The notes under the pieces were generated by a model. The model had not been told where the DNA came from, searched no databases, and worked only from the letters and a program-made list of their open reading frames with translations. A program made the position numbers and the translations under genes. DNA of 64,000 nt from HKCCE3408 sp039183205 (lineage in GTDB: Bacteria > Pseudomonadota > Alphaproteobacteria > Rhodobacterales > Rhodobacteraceae). The stretch is taken from positions 80,193 through 144,192 of the forward strand of contig JBCDBR010000006.1 of the NCBI GenBank assembly GCA_039183205.1. The letters are read 5' to 3'. Every line of letters starts with the position of its first letter. The stretch's first letter is position 1. Shown here piece by piece: positions 18,141-27,950 of this stretch.

Positions 18141-19133
18141 CTACCCTCCAACGCAAATTTCTGTGCCGATGGCACGGCGCAGATCGGTTATGCCGCTATC
18201 GGTGTGACGGCTGGGATGCACGCGGTTGGTCAAAAGCGTCCAGGCGCGGCCGGCGGCAAAATCGATCCAAAGTCCTGTCCCGGTAAAGCCTGTATGCCCA
18301 ATTGTCGCCTCTTCGCAGGTATCTCCGCCAGACCATCCGGCATAAGCGATTTCCCAGCCATGCCCGCGGGTGGGCGAAAGGCGCGCGCGCAACATACGGA
18401 CATGTGAGGCGCCAGCAGCATCCTGGCGGAGCAGGCCGCTGGCGAAGTCCAGCACCGCATCCGCTGTACCGAACAGCCCCGCGTGACCTGCGCCTTGGAG
18501 CGCGAAACAGTTCTCGTCATGCACTTCGCCACGCATGACCCGCCCGCGCCAGGTGCAATCTTCGGTGGCGGCACTTCGCTCCGAAGGCGGGTGAAAACTG
18601 AACCCTGGCCCGGGCTCCATATCGCGGATTGCGCGGCCTTCCAGCCGCTCCAATGCGATTCCCAGCAAAATGAAATTGATATCTGAATATACCGGCGGAC
18701 CCTTGGTCCATGCGCGCTGCAACGCGAAGGCGCGAAGCTGCGCGGGATCGCGTCCATAGGTGTAGATCGGCTCAACGGCCGGGAACGGCGTTTGATGACC
18801 AAGGCATTGGCGAAAGGTAACCTGTCTCTCCCATGCGCCGTCATCGTATTGCCGAAGGTCGGGCAAGACTGAGACAAGCGGCGCATCTAGGTCCAATTGC
18901 CCTGCCGAGGCCAGGTTAAGAACACGCTCGGTCGTGAAAATGACCTTCGTCAGGGACGCCAGATCAAACCAGGTATCGACCTTCATGCTGATCCTATCCG
19001 GCAGCAATTGCGCAAGACCCGTGGCGGCGATCCTCCGCCTGCCGCCGTCCTCGACCAAACCCAAAACGCCGCCCGGAATGCGCCCGTTTTCACAGTGGTC
19101 CTTAAGCAGTGCAAAGGCTTGATCGAATGCCAT
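18141..19133 (-). CDS. Serine hydrolase of the class C beta-lactamase/PBP family
   Basis: The protein is 330 aa from ATG 19133; the longer start at 19190 would run into the ABC ATPase gene. It has the Ser-x-x-Lys motif at residues 60-63 (SLTK), a Tyr-Ser-Asp element (VYSDINFILLG) and a late HTG box (IGHTGFTGTG) of family S12. No clear signal peptide is seen, so it is probably cytosolic. With muropeptide-recycling neighbours it may act as an amidase or peptidase on imported muropeptides. That activity is inferred from context. Confidence 0.8.
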   Translation of the reverse strand: MAFDQAFALLKDHCENGRIPGGVLGLVEDGGRRRIAATGLAQLLPDRISMKVDTWFDLASLTKVIFTTERVLNLASAGQLDLDAPLVSVLPDLRQYDDGAWERQVTFRQCLGHQTPFPAVEPIYTYGRDPAQLRAFALQRAWTKGPPVYSDINFILLGIALERLEGRAIRDMEPGPGFSFHPPSERSAATEDCTWRGRVMRGEVHDENCFALQGAGHAGLFGTADAVLDFASGLLRQDAAGASHVRMLRARLSPTRGHGWEIAYAGWSGGDTCEEATIGHTGFTGTGLWIDFAAGRAWTLLTNRVHPSRHTDSGITDLRRAIGTEICVGG

Positions 19134-19144
19134 TCCGCGCCCCG

Positions 19145-20887
19145 CTAGGCCTCTTGCCGATACATGTGATGCTCGTTCAAACGAACCCACGGCGCCGGGT
19201 CAGGTTCCCAATCCAGCGGGCGGATTAGGGAAGGCACCGATCGTGTATCGACAGAAAAAGCATGCCTTCGTCGGTGAATACTCGGGACGGCGCTGATCAA
19301 TTGCTTGGTGTAGCTGTGTTTTGGTGCGGCCAGCACCTCCGCCGTTTTGCCGATCTCGACAATGCTGCCGGCATAGATCACAGCGATGCGGTGCGCGATC
19401 CGCTCCACAACGGCCATGTCATGGCTGACGAAGAGATAAGAGAGCGCAAATTCGTGCTGAAGGTCCATCAACAAATCGAGTACGCGGGCCTGAACCGAGA
19501 CATCAAGCGCCGAGACAGCCTCATCCAAAACCAAAATCGACGGGTTGAGGACCAGGGCGCGCGCGATGCACAAACGTTGCCGTTGGCCGCCGGAAAATTC
19601 ATGTGGATAGCGCGCAAGCGCGTCATTGGGCAGCCCCACGCGGTCAATCAGCGCAGCCATCCGGTCCCGCGCTAACCTGTCGACCTTGTGGCCAATAGCA
19701 ATCAGCGGCTCGGCCAAAAGCTGCCCAACGGTCAAGCGCGGGTTCAGCGACGCATTCGGGTTTTGAAACACCATCTGCACCGGCTTGGTCGTTTCGCCAT
19801 CCACGGTGCGACCAGCCGAAATGCGCCCCCGTGTGGGTCGGACAAGCTCGAGAATAGCGCGGGCCGTCGTTGACTTGCCCGAACCACTTTCGCCGACAAT
19901 GCCAAGCGTTTCGCCTTTGAATAGGTCAAACGACACGCCTTCAACGGCATGAACATTGCCCGAGCGGCGGCGCAGTGGCCCGGACTTGACCGGAAACCGC
20001 ACGGTCAGGTCTTCGACGGTCAATGCCCGGGGCTTGACCGCCGCGGGCCCGGTCGCGTGGTCGGACCGCGCTGATTTTCCGTCTGAAAAATGCGGCACTG
20101 CCTCCAGCAAATGACGCGTGTAAGGGTGCTGCGGGCGGTCCAACACCAGATCGAGGTCGCCCTGCTCAACCACTTCCCCGTTCTGCATGACCATAATCCG
20201 GTCCGCAAATCCGGCGACCAATCCGATATCGTGCGTAATGAAGATCAAGCCGGTACCGGTCTCTTGCTTCATTTGCGACAAAAGGCCCATGATCTGCGCT
20301 TGTATTGTCACATCCAGCGCTGTCGTCGGCTCGTCCGCGATCAGCAGCCGCGGGTTAGAGGCCAGGGCGATGGCAATCATGACGCGCTGTTGCATGCCGC
20401 CCGATAATTGATGCGGCGCGTAGCTTAACCTGCGTTCCGCGTCGGGAATGCGGACCCGTTCCAGCGCCGCCCGCGCGGCCTCTTTTGCCGCGGCGCGGCC
20501 GAGACCATGTTGCAGGCGAAAGATCTCTTCGATCTGAGCTCCAATGCTGAGCACCGGGTTGAGCGAGGTCATGGCCTCTTGAAAGATCATCCCGATCTGT
20601 CGGCCTCTGACGCGTTCCAAAACATGTTCATCGGCTTGCGCAAGATCGGTGACCGTCCCATCGGCATCCGCAAAATCGATGCGGCCCCCTAGGACCGATC
20701 CGCCGCCGAAATCGACCAACCGGTTTAGGGACATTGCGGTGACGGATTTCCCCGATCCACTTTCCCCGACAATGGCCAGGGTCTCACCCGGGGCCAGATC
20801 AAAACTCACCCCATGCACCACGGTGTTTTCCTCAGGTCGCGCCCCAAATCCCACGCGCAGGTCGCGGACGGATAACAGCGCCGTCAT
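19145..20887 (-). CDS. Fused double ATPase of a dipeptide-type ABC importer
   Basis: The 580-aa protein contains two complete ABC ATPase halves, equivalent to DppD and DppF in one chain. Each half has a Walker A (GESGSGKSVTAM and GESGSGKSTTAR), a signature (LSGGMQQR and FSGGQRQR) and a Walker B (LLIADEPTTALD and ILVLDEAVSALD). Oligopeptide C-terminal extensions follow each half. Its start overlaps the permease stop by ATGA. It energises the importer encoded by the next three genes upstream in the transcript. Confidence 0.95.
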   Translation of the reverse strand: MTALLSVRDLRVGFGARPEENTVVHGVSFDLAPGETLAIVGESGSGKSVTAMSLNRLVDFGGGSVLGGRIDFADADGTVTDLAQADEHVLERVRGRQIGMIFQEAMTSLNPVLSIGAQIEEIFRLQHGLGRAAAKEAARAALERVRIPDAERRLSYAPHQLSGGMQQRVMIAIALASNPRLLIADEPTTALDVTIQAQIMGLLSQMKQETGTGLIFITHDIGLVAGFADRIMVMQNGEVVEQGDLDLVLDRPQHPYTRHLLEAVPHFSDGKSARSDHATGPAAVKPRALTVEDLTVRFPVKSGPLRRRSGNVHAVEGVSFDLFKGETLGIVGESGSGKSTTARAILELVRPTRGRISAGRTVDGETTKPVQMVFQNPNASLNPRLTVGQLLAEPLIAIGHKVDRLARDRMAALIDRVGLPNDALARYPHEFSGGQRQRLCIARALVLNPSILVLDEAVSALDVSVQARVLDLLMDLQHEFALSYLFVSHDMAVVERIAHRIAVIYAGSIVEIGKTAEVLAAPKHSYTKQLISAVPSIHRRRHAFSVDTRSVPSLIRPLDWEPDPAPWVRLNEHHMYRQEA

Positions 20888-21726
20888 GCCAGTGCCTTAC
20901 GGGTTTTGGGATCGAGGATGTCGCGCAGTGCATCGCCGAGCAAATTGAAGCCCAACACGGCAAACATCAGTGCAATTGCCGGCACCAGCAGCAGCCACGG
21001 CGCCAATTCCATCAGATTGCGCGCATCGGCCAGCATCAGCCCAAGTGAGGCATGCGGTGGCTGGGTGCCGAGGCCAAGAAAGCTCAACCCCGCCTCTGTC
21101 ACCAAGGCCCAGGCCAATGCCAACGTGATCTGCACGCTCAACGGAGCCACGATGTTCAGTGCCAAGTGCCGTGTGAGGATATAGCCCCGGCTGCTGCCGA
21201 AGGTGCGGGCCGCATCGACAAAGTCCCGCTGCTTCAGAGACAGCGCCGGGCCGCGGACGACGCGGGTGAAAATGGGCGTGTAAACGATCGCGATGGCGAG
21301 AATACTGGTCCACCCGCCAGGACCGACGACCGCGATGATCAATAGCGCCAGAAGGATCGCCGGAAACGCCAAAAACACATCCATGCAACGCATGACAATG
21401 CCGTCCCACAGGCCGCCATACCAGGCGGCTGTGAGGCCCAAAACAGTGCCCGCCAAGGTTGCCGCACCGACCGACAGAAACGACACGGTGAAGGATTGCG
21501 ACACACCAATCATCAACCGGCTGAGGACATCACGACCAAAAAGATCGGTACCAAAAAGATGTACCCCACTTGGCCCTTGTAGGCGCGCAATGCGATCTTG
21601 TTCCAGCGGGTCATATGGCGTGAGCCCCAGCTCAGCCACGAGCGCCGCAATGACAAAAACAGTCACGATTGTGAGGCCAACGCGTCCCGAGGGATGGCGC
21701 GCAATATCCCAGAGCACGTTGATCAT
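20884..21726 (-). CDS. ABC importer permease, DppC type
   Basis: This 280-aa inner-membrane protein has about six helices, an N-terminal OppC-type segment and the EAA loop region (VVRGPALSLKQRDFVDAART then FGSSRGYILTRHLALN). It overlaps both neighbours by 4 bp, indicating translational coupling. It pairs with the DppB-type permease at 21723. The proposed cargo is anhydromuropeptides or related cell-wall fragments, judged from the operon. Confidence 0.93.
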   Translation of the reverse strand: MINVLWDIARHPSGRVGLTIVTVFVIAALVAELGLTPYDPLEQDRIARLQGPSGVHLFGTDLFGRDVLSRLMIGVSQSFTVSFLSVGAATLAGTVLGLTAAWYGGLWDGIVMRCMDVFLAFPAILLALLIIAVVGPGGWTSILAIAIVYTPIFTRVVRGPALSLKQRDFVDAARTFGSSRGYILTRHLALNIVAPLSVQITLALAWALVTEAGLSFLGLGTQPPHASLGLMLADARNLMELAPWLLLVPAIALMFAVLGFNLLGDALRDILDPKTRKALA

Positions 21727-22682
21727 TTCGCATCCAAACGGATACGCGGGTCGAGCGCGGCATAAGCCAGATCGACCAGCAGATTGATGACCATGAAATT
21801 AAAGGCGATGAACAGAACAGACCCTTGCACCAACGCATAGTCGCGCTGTTGGATCGCATCCAGAACGACCCGTCCGAGACCGGGCAATGCAAAGATTTGC
21901 TCCACCAACACGGCGCCCCCTAGCAGATATCCGAACTCGACACCGGACAGCGTCACAACCGGGATCAAGGCATTGGGAAACGCGTGGCGCCAGATTACGC
22001 GCCTGCGGGGCATGCCCTTGGACCGGGCCGTGCGCACGTAATCCTCGCTCAAGATATCGAGCATGGCAGACCGAGAAATGCGGATCACCGCGGCGGCAAA
22101 GGCCGTACCGAGGGTGAAGGCAGGTAAGATCATCTGGCCCAAGTTACGCAGTGGATCCTCAGAAAATGGCACGAACGTCCCCATTTGCGGCAGCACGCCA
22201 AAGCCAACGGACAAAACGAAGATCAACAGCAGGGCGACGACGAAACTGGGCGTCGATTGCCCAACCATCGCAACAACGCGCACCGAAAAATCCGCAACGC
22301 TGTCTTTGCGCGTTGCGGCGTAAATTCCCGAGGGTATTCCGATCGCCAGCGCGATAAGCATGGACAGGATCGCCAGTTCCAGCGTTAGCGGGAAGTGGCG
22401 TAAAATCACGGTCAGGACAGGTTCGCCAAAAGTGGTGGAAATCCCCAGATCGCCCTGCAAAACCCCACTCAGCCACCGCCAGAATTGGACCAACCAGTTT
22501 TGGTCTAGGCCGAAATAAGCCGCCAGCGCGTCGCGTTGCGCTGGCGTCAGGAGGCCGGATTCTGTGCCGAGCATTGCAGTGATAGCATCGCCCGGCACAA
22601 GCCGAACAGCAACGAAAACGAAGACCGAAACCCCAAACATGACCAATGGGAACACAAGCAGTCGATTGAGGAGGTACCTCAT
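21723..22682 (-). CDS. ABC importer permease, DppB type
   Basis: The 319-aa protein has the typical DppB N-terminus (MRYLLNRLLVFPLVMFGVSV), a periplasmic loop with GDAITAMLGTES, and the cytoplasmic EAA loop (EDYVRTARSKGMPRRRVIWR). About six transmembrane segments are visible. It is coupled by a 4-bp overlap to the DppC-type gene and lies 33 bp after the binding-protein gene. Confidence 0.93.
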   Translation of the reverse strand: MRYLLNRLLVFPLVMFGVSVFVFVAVRLVPGDAITAMLGTESGLLTPAQRDALAAYFGLDQNWLVQFWRWLSGVLQGDLGISTTFGEPVLTVILRHFPLTLELAILSMLIALAIGIPSGIYAATRKDSVADFSVRVVAMVGQSTPSFVVALLLIFVLSVGFGVLPQMGTFVPFSEDPLRNLGQMILPAFTLGTAFAAAVIRISRSAMLDILSEDYVRTARSKGMPRRRVIWRHAFPNALIPVVTLSGVEFGYLLGGAVLVEQIFALPGLGRVVLDAIQQRDYALVQGSVLFIAFNFMVINLLVDLAYAALDPRIRLDAK

Positions 22683-22715
22683 TCAGCTCTGGCCATCGCA
22701 TCGCGCCTTTTCGGG

Positions 22716-24239
22716 TTACTCTGAAAAGCTGACGGCACTGAGGCCAAAAAGCGAGCCTGTTGGCGTAGCCTCGAAGCCCTGGACGTTGTCCAGCGCCGCC
22801 GCGTAGGTGAACCCTGTATAGAGCCAAACCCATGGCGACATCTCTGCCAAGTGACGTTCAAACTCGGCAAATATCTCTCTGCGCAGTTCGGGGTCGGTTT
22901 CTTCACGACCTTGGGCCATCAGGGTGTCGAGCGTGTCGTCGATGTAGTTGGAAACGCCTTGTAGGTTGCCCGCCCTGGTCCAGTAGCGATTATACATCGT
23001 AAAGGGGTCAGGACGCCCGCCGTTCAGCGCAACCGCCATATCGAAATCGGCAGCAAGCCAAGCGTCAATGTAGACGTTCAACTCTCTCATTTCGATTTCC
23101 AGTTCGATACCGACCTCGGCAAGCTGTGATTGGATCACCTGCGCCTCGGCAGCTGCGGTGGGGGGCTCTCCGGTTGCGGCCATGATGGTTGCCGAAAACC
23201 CGTCTGGGAAGCCCGCTTCGGCCAACAGCGCCCTGGCCCTGTCGAGATCGCGCTCATAGCAGAACAGCTCAGAGACGTCGGATCGGTAGGCGTCCATCGT
23301 CAATGGCCCCGTCACGGCGCCCTCTCCGAGCAATGCGGTGTCCAAGATGTCCTGGCGATCGACCGCGCAGCTGATGGCTTGGCGGACAGCCAGGTTGTCC
23401 ATTGGCGCACGCGATGGGTTAAGCTGTAACACGTGGTAGGCAAGCACTGGCTCCCGGATGAGCTGTACGCCGGGTGTATCCGGGATCAACGTGGCCACGA
23501 ATGGGTCATTGATCAGCGCAAAGTCGATTTGGTCTGCGCGAAGCGCCGCCAAAATCGCCGTTTCATCGGGTAAGACACTGATGTCCAACCCATCAATTGG
23601 CAGCTCGCCTCCGGCCCAATTTGCGTTGGCAGTCAGGCTTGCGCTCGCGTTCGGGGTCCAATCGCCAAAGACGAACGGACCGGAGCCTACAACTTCGGTC
23701 CCGATGGTGCCTGCCTCAATCGCTGAGGCCGGAACGATGGCCGAATTAATCGACGCCATCGCGGTCAAGATCGGCACATTTGGTTCGCTGAGGTTAAAGA
23801 TGGCCGTCAACGCATCTGGGGTTTCGATCGAAGAGATAGACGTAAAGTTGGCGCGCGACGCCGCACCCGTTTCTTCGTCCAAAACACGCTCGAAGGATGC
23901 TTTGACATCTGCGGATGTCACGGCACTTCCGTCGTGAAACCTTGCGTCTGGATCGATATTGACCGTCAACATCGTGGCCGTATCGTTAAACACCCAAGAC
24001 GCCGCGATTGCCGGCACGATTTCTGCATCGGTGTCCAGGCGCACAAGCGGCTCGTAGAGCAATTCCAGAAGTCTGATCGACGAAAACGCTGTCTGCGTAT
24101 GTGGGTCTAGGCCTGTGGCATCCTGAGACCATGCAACCCTTAGTGTTTCGGCGGGGGCCGGCGCGACCAGCGCCGTCGTTCCAAGCGCTAGCGCCAATCC
24201 CAGCGCAGCAAACGGTTTGGTTGCAGTCCTTATTTCCAT
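22716..24239 (-). CDS. Periplasmic solute-binding protein, SBP family 5
   Basis: The 507-aa protein has a Sec signal peptide (about 30 residues, ending APAPAE) without a lipobox. The family-5 pattern follows: LRVAWSQDATGLDPHTQ, LLYEPLVRLD, a HDGSAVTSADVKASFER segment and AVRQAISCAVDRQDI. Such proteins bind peptides, nickel, opines or muropeptides. The flanking MurQ, AnmK and NagA genes suggest a murein-derived ligand, a context inference only. Confidence 0.92.
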   Translation of the reverse strand: MEIRTATKPFAALGLALALGTTALVAPAPAETLRVAWSQDATGLDPHTQTAFSSIRLLELLYEPLVRLDTDAEIVPAIAASWVFNDTATMLTVNIDPDARFHDGSAVTSADVKASFERVLDEETGAASRANFTSISSIETPDALTAIFNLSEPNVPILTAMASINSAIVPASAIEAGTIGTEVVGSGPFVFGDWTPNASASLTANANWAGGELPIDGLDISVLPDETAILAALRADQIDFALINDPFVATLIPDTPGVQLIREPVLAYHVLQLNPSRAPMDNLAVRQAISCAVDRQDILDTALLGEGAVTGPLTMDAYRSDVSELFCYERDLDRARALLAEAGFPDGFSATIMAATGEPPTAAAEAQVIQSQLAEVGIELEIEMRELNVYIDAWLAADFDMAVALNGGRPDPFTMYNRYWTRAGNLQGVSNYIDDTLDTLMAQGREETDPELRREIFAEFERHLAEMSPWVWLYTGFTYAAALDNVQGFEATPTGSLFGLSAVSFSE

Positions 24240-24289
24240 TGTTCTTCTCCCAGTTGAGAACGAGTTTTGGCTCCAGCCCGATCAGCCGT

Positions 24290-25228
24290 TCAAAGTTGCG
24301 CGGATTGTCTCCGCGACGTTTCAATTGCCTTGCGCAAAATGCCACCTGAGGCATCGAGGCAGGTTTGTGCGTCGTTACGATTGAGCCCGGTGAAGTTCAT
24401 CAAGATCGCGCGTTTGACGTCATTGCCGCTTTCGGCCAGCAAGTTTTCCGCATCGTCCGGCTCCAGCCCTGTAATTTCGCATAAGATCGCCACCGCCCGA
24501 GTTTTCAGCTTGTGGTTGGAGATCGACAGATCGACCATCAGGTTTTCGTAGGATTTGCCAATTCGGATCATCGCACTCGTGCTCAACGTGTTGAGGACCA
24601 GTTTTTGCGCCGTACCCGACTTGAGCCGTGTCGACCCCGTCAACACCTCTGGCCCAACAACAGGCGCTATATCGACATCGGCAAATTTCGAAAGCTCCGA
24701 ATGCGGGTTGCAAGACAGTGACACAGTTCTCGCACCGATTTGTTTGGCGTATTCCAAGGCCCCCACGACGTAGGGCGTACGACCGCTCACCGCGATCCCG
24801 ACGACAATGTCTGCGCGGGCCAGGTTTGCGGCCTCAAGATCGCGGGCGCCTTGATCGCGGCTGTCTTCTGCGCCTTCGACAGCATTGCGCAACGCCTGTT
24901 CGCCACCTGCGATGACCCCCAGAACCATGCTCTGCGGAACGGAAAATGTCGGCGGACATTCCGAGGCATCCAGAACGCCGAGCCGCCCGCTGGTTCCCGC
25001 CCCGATATAGATCAGCCGCCCGCCGGCTCGAAATGCCTGCTCGATCAGATCGACGGCCTTTGCAACTTGCGGCAATTCTCGTTCAACAGCCAAGGCCACC
25101 AGCTTGTCTTCGGAATTTATCCGCGTGACCAGCTCACGTGTCGATAACCGGTCGATGTCGATGGTGCGCGGATTGCGCGTTTCTGACACTAGGTTGGTCA
25201 GATCCGTGACAGATAATTCGGCAGTCAT
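24290..25228 (-). CDS. murQ: N-acetylmuramic acid 6-phosphate etherase
   Basis: The protein is 312 aa from ATG 25228, chosen because GGAGG lies 8 bases upstream; the ATG at 25258 lacks this. Family motifs are ETRNPRTIDIDRLS, IYIGAGTSGRLGVLDASECP, VVGIAVSGRTPYVVGAL, LSCNPHSEL and GSTRLKSGTAQKLVLNTLST. MurQ cleaves the lactyl ether of MurNAc-6-P, giving GlcNAc-6-P. It is the first gene of the recycling operon and is divergent from the MurR-like regulator. Confidence 0.96.
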   Translation of the reverse strand: MTAELSVTDLTNLVSETRNPRTIDIDRLSTRELVTRINSEDKLVALAVERELPQVAKAVDLIEQAFRAGGRLIYIGAGTSGRLGVLDASECPPTFSVPQSMVLGVIAGGEQALRNAVEGAEDSRDQGARDLEAANLARADIVVGIAVSGRTPYVVGALEYAKQIGARTVSLSCNPHSELSKFADVDIAPVVGPEVLTGSTRLKSGTAQKLVLNTLSTSAMIRIGKSYENLMVDLSISNHKLKTRAVAILCEITGLEPDDAENLLAESGNDVKRAILMNFTGLNRNDAQTCLDASGGILRKAIETSRRQSAQL

Positions 25229-25498
25229 TCCCGAAACCTCCGCGAGCAGCACGCCCATGAGTGAATAAAATATCCTCTATGTCAATTTACTTTTGTGGTA
25301 TAATATTCATGCGGACGATGCTGCGGCAAACTTCCTGGGTGACAGACACTTTGGTATTGATGCTTTATTTATATTTATCAGCGTGTTGCCAAAAAAGTGC
25401 TGATGAAGCCTAAACCGTCCACCACAGATTTTTTATTCGCAAGCAACGTCAGTGGTGTAATAGTCCATCCGAAACCGCGCCAATCCGGAACGTAACTT
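25229..25498. promoter_or_regulatory. murQ/murR divergent regulatory region
   Basis: This AT-rich 270-bp region holds a TATAAT box on the plus strand at 25299-25304, without an obvious matching -35. An imperfect inverted repeat links TGAATAAAATATCC (25262-25275) with GGTATAATATTCA (25297-25309). A second repeat pairs ATCAGC (25377-25382) with GCTGAT (25399-25404). Either could be a MurR operator. No small gene is seen. Confidence 0.45.
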
Positions 25499-26347
25499 GT
25501 GTCAATCATTGCCGTCCTGAATGCTCAACTGGAATCGCTGACAAACGGAGAGCGCCAGATCGCCAGCTTCGTGCTTTCCGATCCGCAACGCGCGATCCGG
25601 CTGTCGTCGAGCGATCTTGCGGAACAGACCGGGCGAAGTCAGTCCGGCGTTGTCAAATTCTGCCAAAAGCTCGGGTTTCGAGGGTACCAGGACTTCAAGC
25701 TGGCCGTCAGCCAAGCCACGGCCCAAGGGTGGAGCCTGCCGCCCGGAATTGTGCACGGATCAATCGAGGCATCCGACGGGTTTGCATCGACCGTTCAGAA
25801 GCTGCTTGGCTCCAAGCTACATGCAATGCACGAGACCATGTCACTCAATGGAGAACAGACAATCGAACGTGCGCTTGACGCCATCCTACATGCGGCCAGA
25901 ATTCAACTTGTCGGTGTCGGAGCATCCTCGCTGGTTGCGCGCGACTTTGCGTATAAACTGCAAAAGTTGAATTCCACTGTGCTCTATGAAGCCGACAGCC
26001 ACATCCAGATTGCAAACGCCGCGACCCTCGCTGCCCAAGACACCGTTATCGCCCTGTCCTATTCCGGAACAAGCTTGGAAACCATTCGCATCGCGGAACG
26101 GGCAAAAGCGGCAGGCGCGCGCCTTATTTCGATCTCACGGATGCAACCCAACCGGCTGGCATCCATCGCTGACATCAAGCTCTACGTTACAAGCGACGAA
26201 GAAAAGGCCCGGTCTTCTGCGATCACCTCGCGCGATGCGCAACTGATGCTTCTCGATCTGCTCTTTATCCTGCTCGTTCAAAGAAAGCCCGAGGCTGGCG
26301 ACCAAATCTTGGCAGCTCAACATGCCGCAGCGGAACTGAAAGCCTAA
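25499..26347 (+). CDS. MurR-like RpiR-family regulator
   Basis: The 282-aa protein has an N-terminal RpiR helix-turn-helix (SSSDLAEQTGRSQSGVVKFC, then QKLGFRGYQDFKLAV) and a C-terminal SIS domain (LVGVGASSLVARDFAYKL; ALSYSGTSLET). The start is GTG 25499; no strong ribosome-binding site is evident. Its position opposite murQ implies control of the operon by MurNAc-6-P or GlcNAc-6-P. It is a different protein from the RpiR fragment at the window start. Confidence 0.88.
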   Translation: MSIIAVLNAQLESLTNGERQIASFVLSDPQRAIRLSSSDLAEQTGRSQSGVVKFCQKLGFRGYQDFKLAVSQATAQGWSLPPGIVHGSIEASDGFASTVQKLLGSKLHAMHETMSLNGEQTIERALDAILHAARIQLVGVGASSLVARDFAYKLQKLNSTVLYEADSHIQIANAATLAAQDTVIALSYSGTSLETIRIAERAKAAGARLISISRMQPNRLASIADIKLYVTSDEEKARSSAITSRDAQLMLLDLLFILLVQRKPEAGDQILAAQHAAAELKA

Positions 26348-26447
26348 AGTGGCGGCGCTTTGCCTCGGACGGCACGCAGAGGTTGTGGCGCTAGACACGA
26401 CAGCGTCGTGACAGTCTTGACCGACAAGCCTTGAATTCCTGATCTGT

Positions 26448-27923
26448 TCAAGCAAGTTCGCCCAATTCGATCCATACAGATTTCGATTTCAGGTATTTCT
26501 CGTATCCCGCGCGACCGAGGTCTTTTCCGATCCCGGACCGCTTCACGCCACCAAACGGGCTTGTCATATCGTCGCCGCGACCCCAGTGATTGATCCAGAC
26601 CGTGCCGCTTTCTATCCCACGCGCCGCCAGCATCGCGCGGTCCAAGCTGCTGGTGTGCAGGGCGGTGGCCAATCCGTATTCGGGGTGATTGGCTTTTGCG
26701 ACGCCTTCTTCGAAGTCCTCGAATGTATCTACCGACAGAACGGGACCAAATACTTCCTTTTCAAACGCCACGTTGCCAGGGCCGACGCCGTCCAAGATTG
26801 TAGGTGCGAAAGCGTGTATATTCGAGACCGCTAGCCGATCACCGCCGAGCAAAGGTTTCGCGCCCTGCGTTTTGGCATCTCGAACGATACGGTCGATACG
26901 GTCGATCTGTTTGGCGTTGATAATGGGGGCTAGCGTCGTGTCGCCTGACCAGGTTGGACCGGCCCGGACATTTTTCATTCGGTTGGCGACCCGCTCCAAA
27001 AGTGTGTCTTTCACCGCGGCTTGGACCACGAGGCGGGCTCCGGCGAAACAAACTTGTCCAGCGTTCATCGTGACACCGCGCGCGACAAGATCGGCGACAT
27101 TGTCAAGGTTTGGGGCATCATCAAAGACGAGCTGTGCTCCCTTTCCGCCAAGTTCGAGGCTCACCGGCTTTAGCCCATGATGCGCCGCGTCCGCCATGAT
27201 CGCCGCACCTGTCGCAGAGGAGCCGGTGAAGGTTACGTAATTGACACCAGGATGTGTAACCATCGCGCGGCCCACATCTGCACCGCCCGGAATAACGTTG
27301 AATAGTCCGTCCGGGAGCCCCGCTTCCACACTCAGCTCAGCTAAACGCAAAGCGGAAAAGGGTGTCAGTTCGGATGGCTTTAAAAGGACAGCGTTGCCCG
27401 CAGCCAAGGCCGGGGCGAACTTCCAACTGGAAAGGATCAACGGGAAATTCCACGGCGCAATTGCCGACACGATGCCGTGCGGTTCCGTGGTAACGAGGGA
27501 AAGCTGGCTCGATGCCGTCGCCGTGACGGCGCTTTCATGAGTTTCGGCATAGGCTGCAAAGGTCCGCAATGTTGAGGCTGCTACCTGAACATCGCGCGCC
27601 AGAGCTTCTTTGTACGAACGTGAAGAAGACAGCGCTTCGAGAGCCGCAAGCTCCTCCGCATGCGCGGCGATAAGATCGGACCAACGCAGAAGAACGCGAC
27701 CGCGCGCCTTCGCCGAAAGCTGCGCCCAACCGGAGGTGTGCAATGCGCGTCGGGCGACATTGACGGCCCAATCAACGTCGTCAAGGGTTGCCGTGGGATA
27801 CGCAAGGCTGATCGCCATGTCCGATGGGCAGAGATGCGGAAAGTCTTCGCCTTTCACCTCACGCAGCGCGCCGCCAACAAACATGCCGCTTGGGCGCGAC
27901 AGTGTATTTGGGTCGAAATACAT
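26448..27923 (-). CDS. Aldehyde dehydrogenase (NAD(P)-dependent)
   Basis: The 491-aa protein has the ALDH landmarks IAPWNFPLILSSWK (cofactor site), TFTGSSATGAAI, the general base Glu in LELGGKGAQ and the catalytic Cys in NAGQVCFAGARLV. The C-terminal PFGGVKRSGIGKDLG is also normal. It lies 27 bp after the hydratase-2 gene, so both belong to one minus-strand operon. It probably oxidises an aldehyde to the acid before CoA activation. The substrate is not readable. Confidence 0.9.
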   Translation of the reverse strand: MYFDPNTLSRPSGMFVGGALREVKGEDFPHLCPSDMAISLAYPTATLDDVDWAVNVARRALHTSGWAQLSAKARGRVLLRWSDLIAAHAEELAALEALSSSRSYKEALARDVQVAASTLRTFAAYAETHESAVTATASSQLSLVTTEPHGIVSAIAPWNFPLILSSWKFAPALAAGNAVLLKPSELTPFSALRLAELSVEAGLPDGLFNVIPGGADVGRAMVTHPGVNYVTFTGSSATGAAIMADAAHHGLKPVSLELGGKGAQLVFDDAPNLDNVADLVARGVTMNAGQVCFAGARLVVQAAVKDTLLERVANRMKNVRAGPTWSGDTTLAPIINAKQIDRIDRIVRDAKTQGAKPLLGGDRLAVSNIHAFAPTILDGVGPGNVAFEKEVFGPVLSVDTFEDFEEGVAKANHPEYGLATALHTSSLDRAMLAARGIESGTVWINHWGRGDDMTSPFGGVKRSGIGKDLGRAGYEKYLKSKSVWIELGELA

Positions 27924-27950
27924 GTCAGGCTATCCTTTTGCGCGATTGCA

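Noticed and set aside
25258..25258. ATG 25258 as the murQ start
   Set aside because: ATG 25228 has GGAGG eight bases upstream and gives the normal family length.
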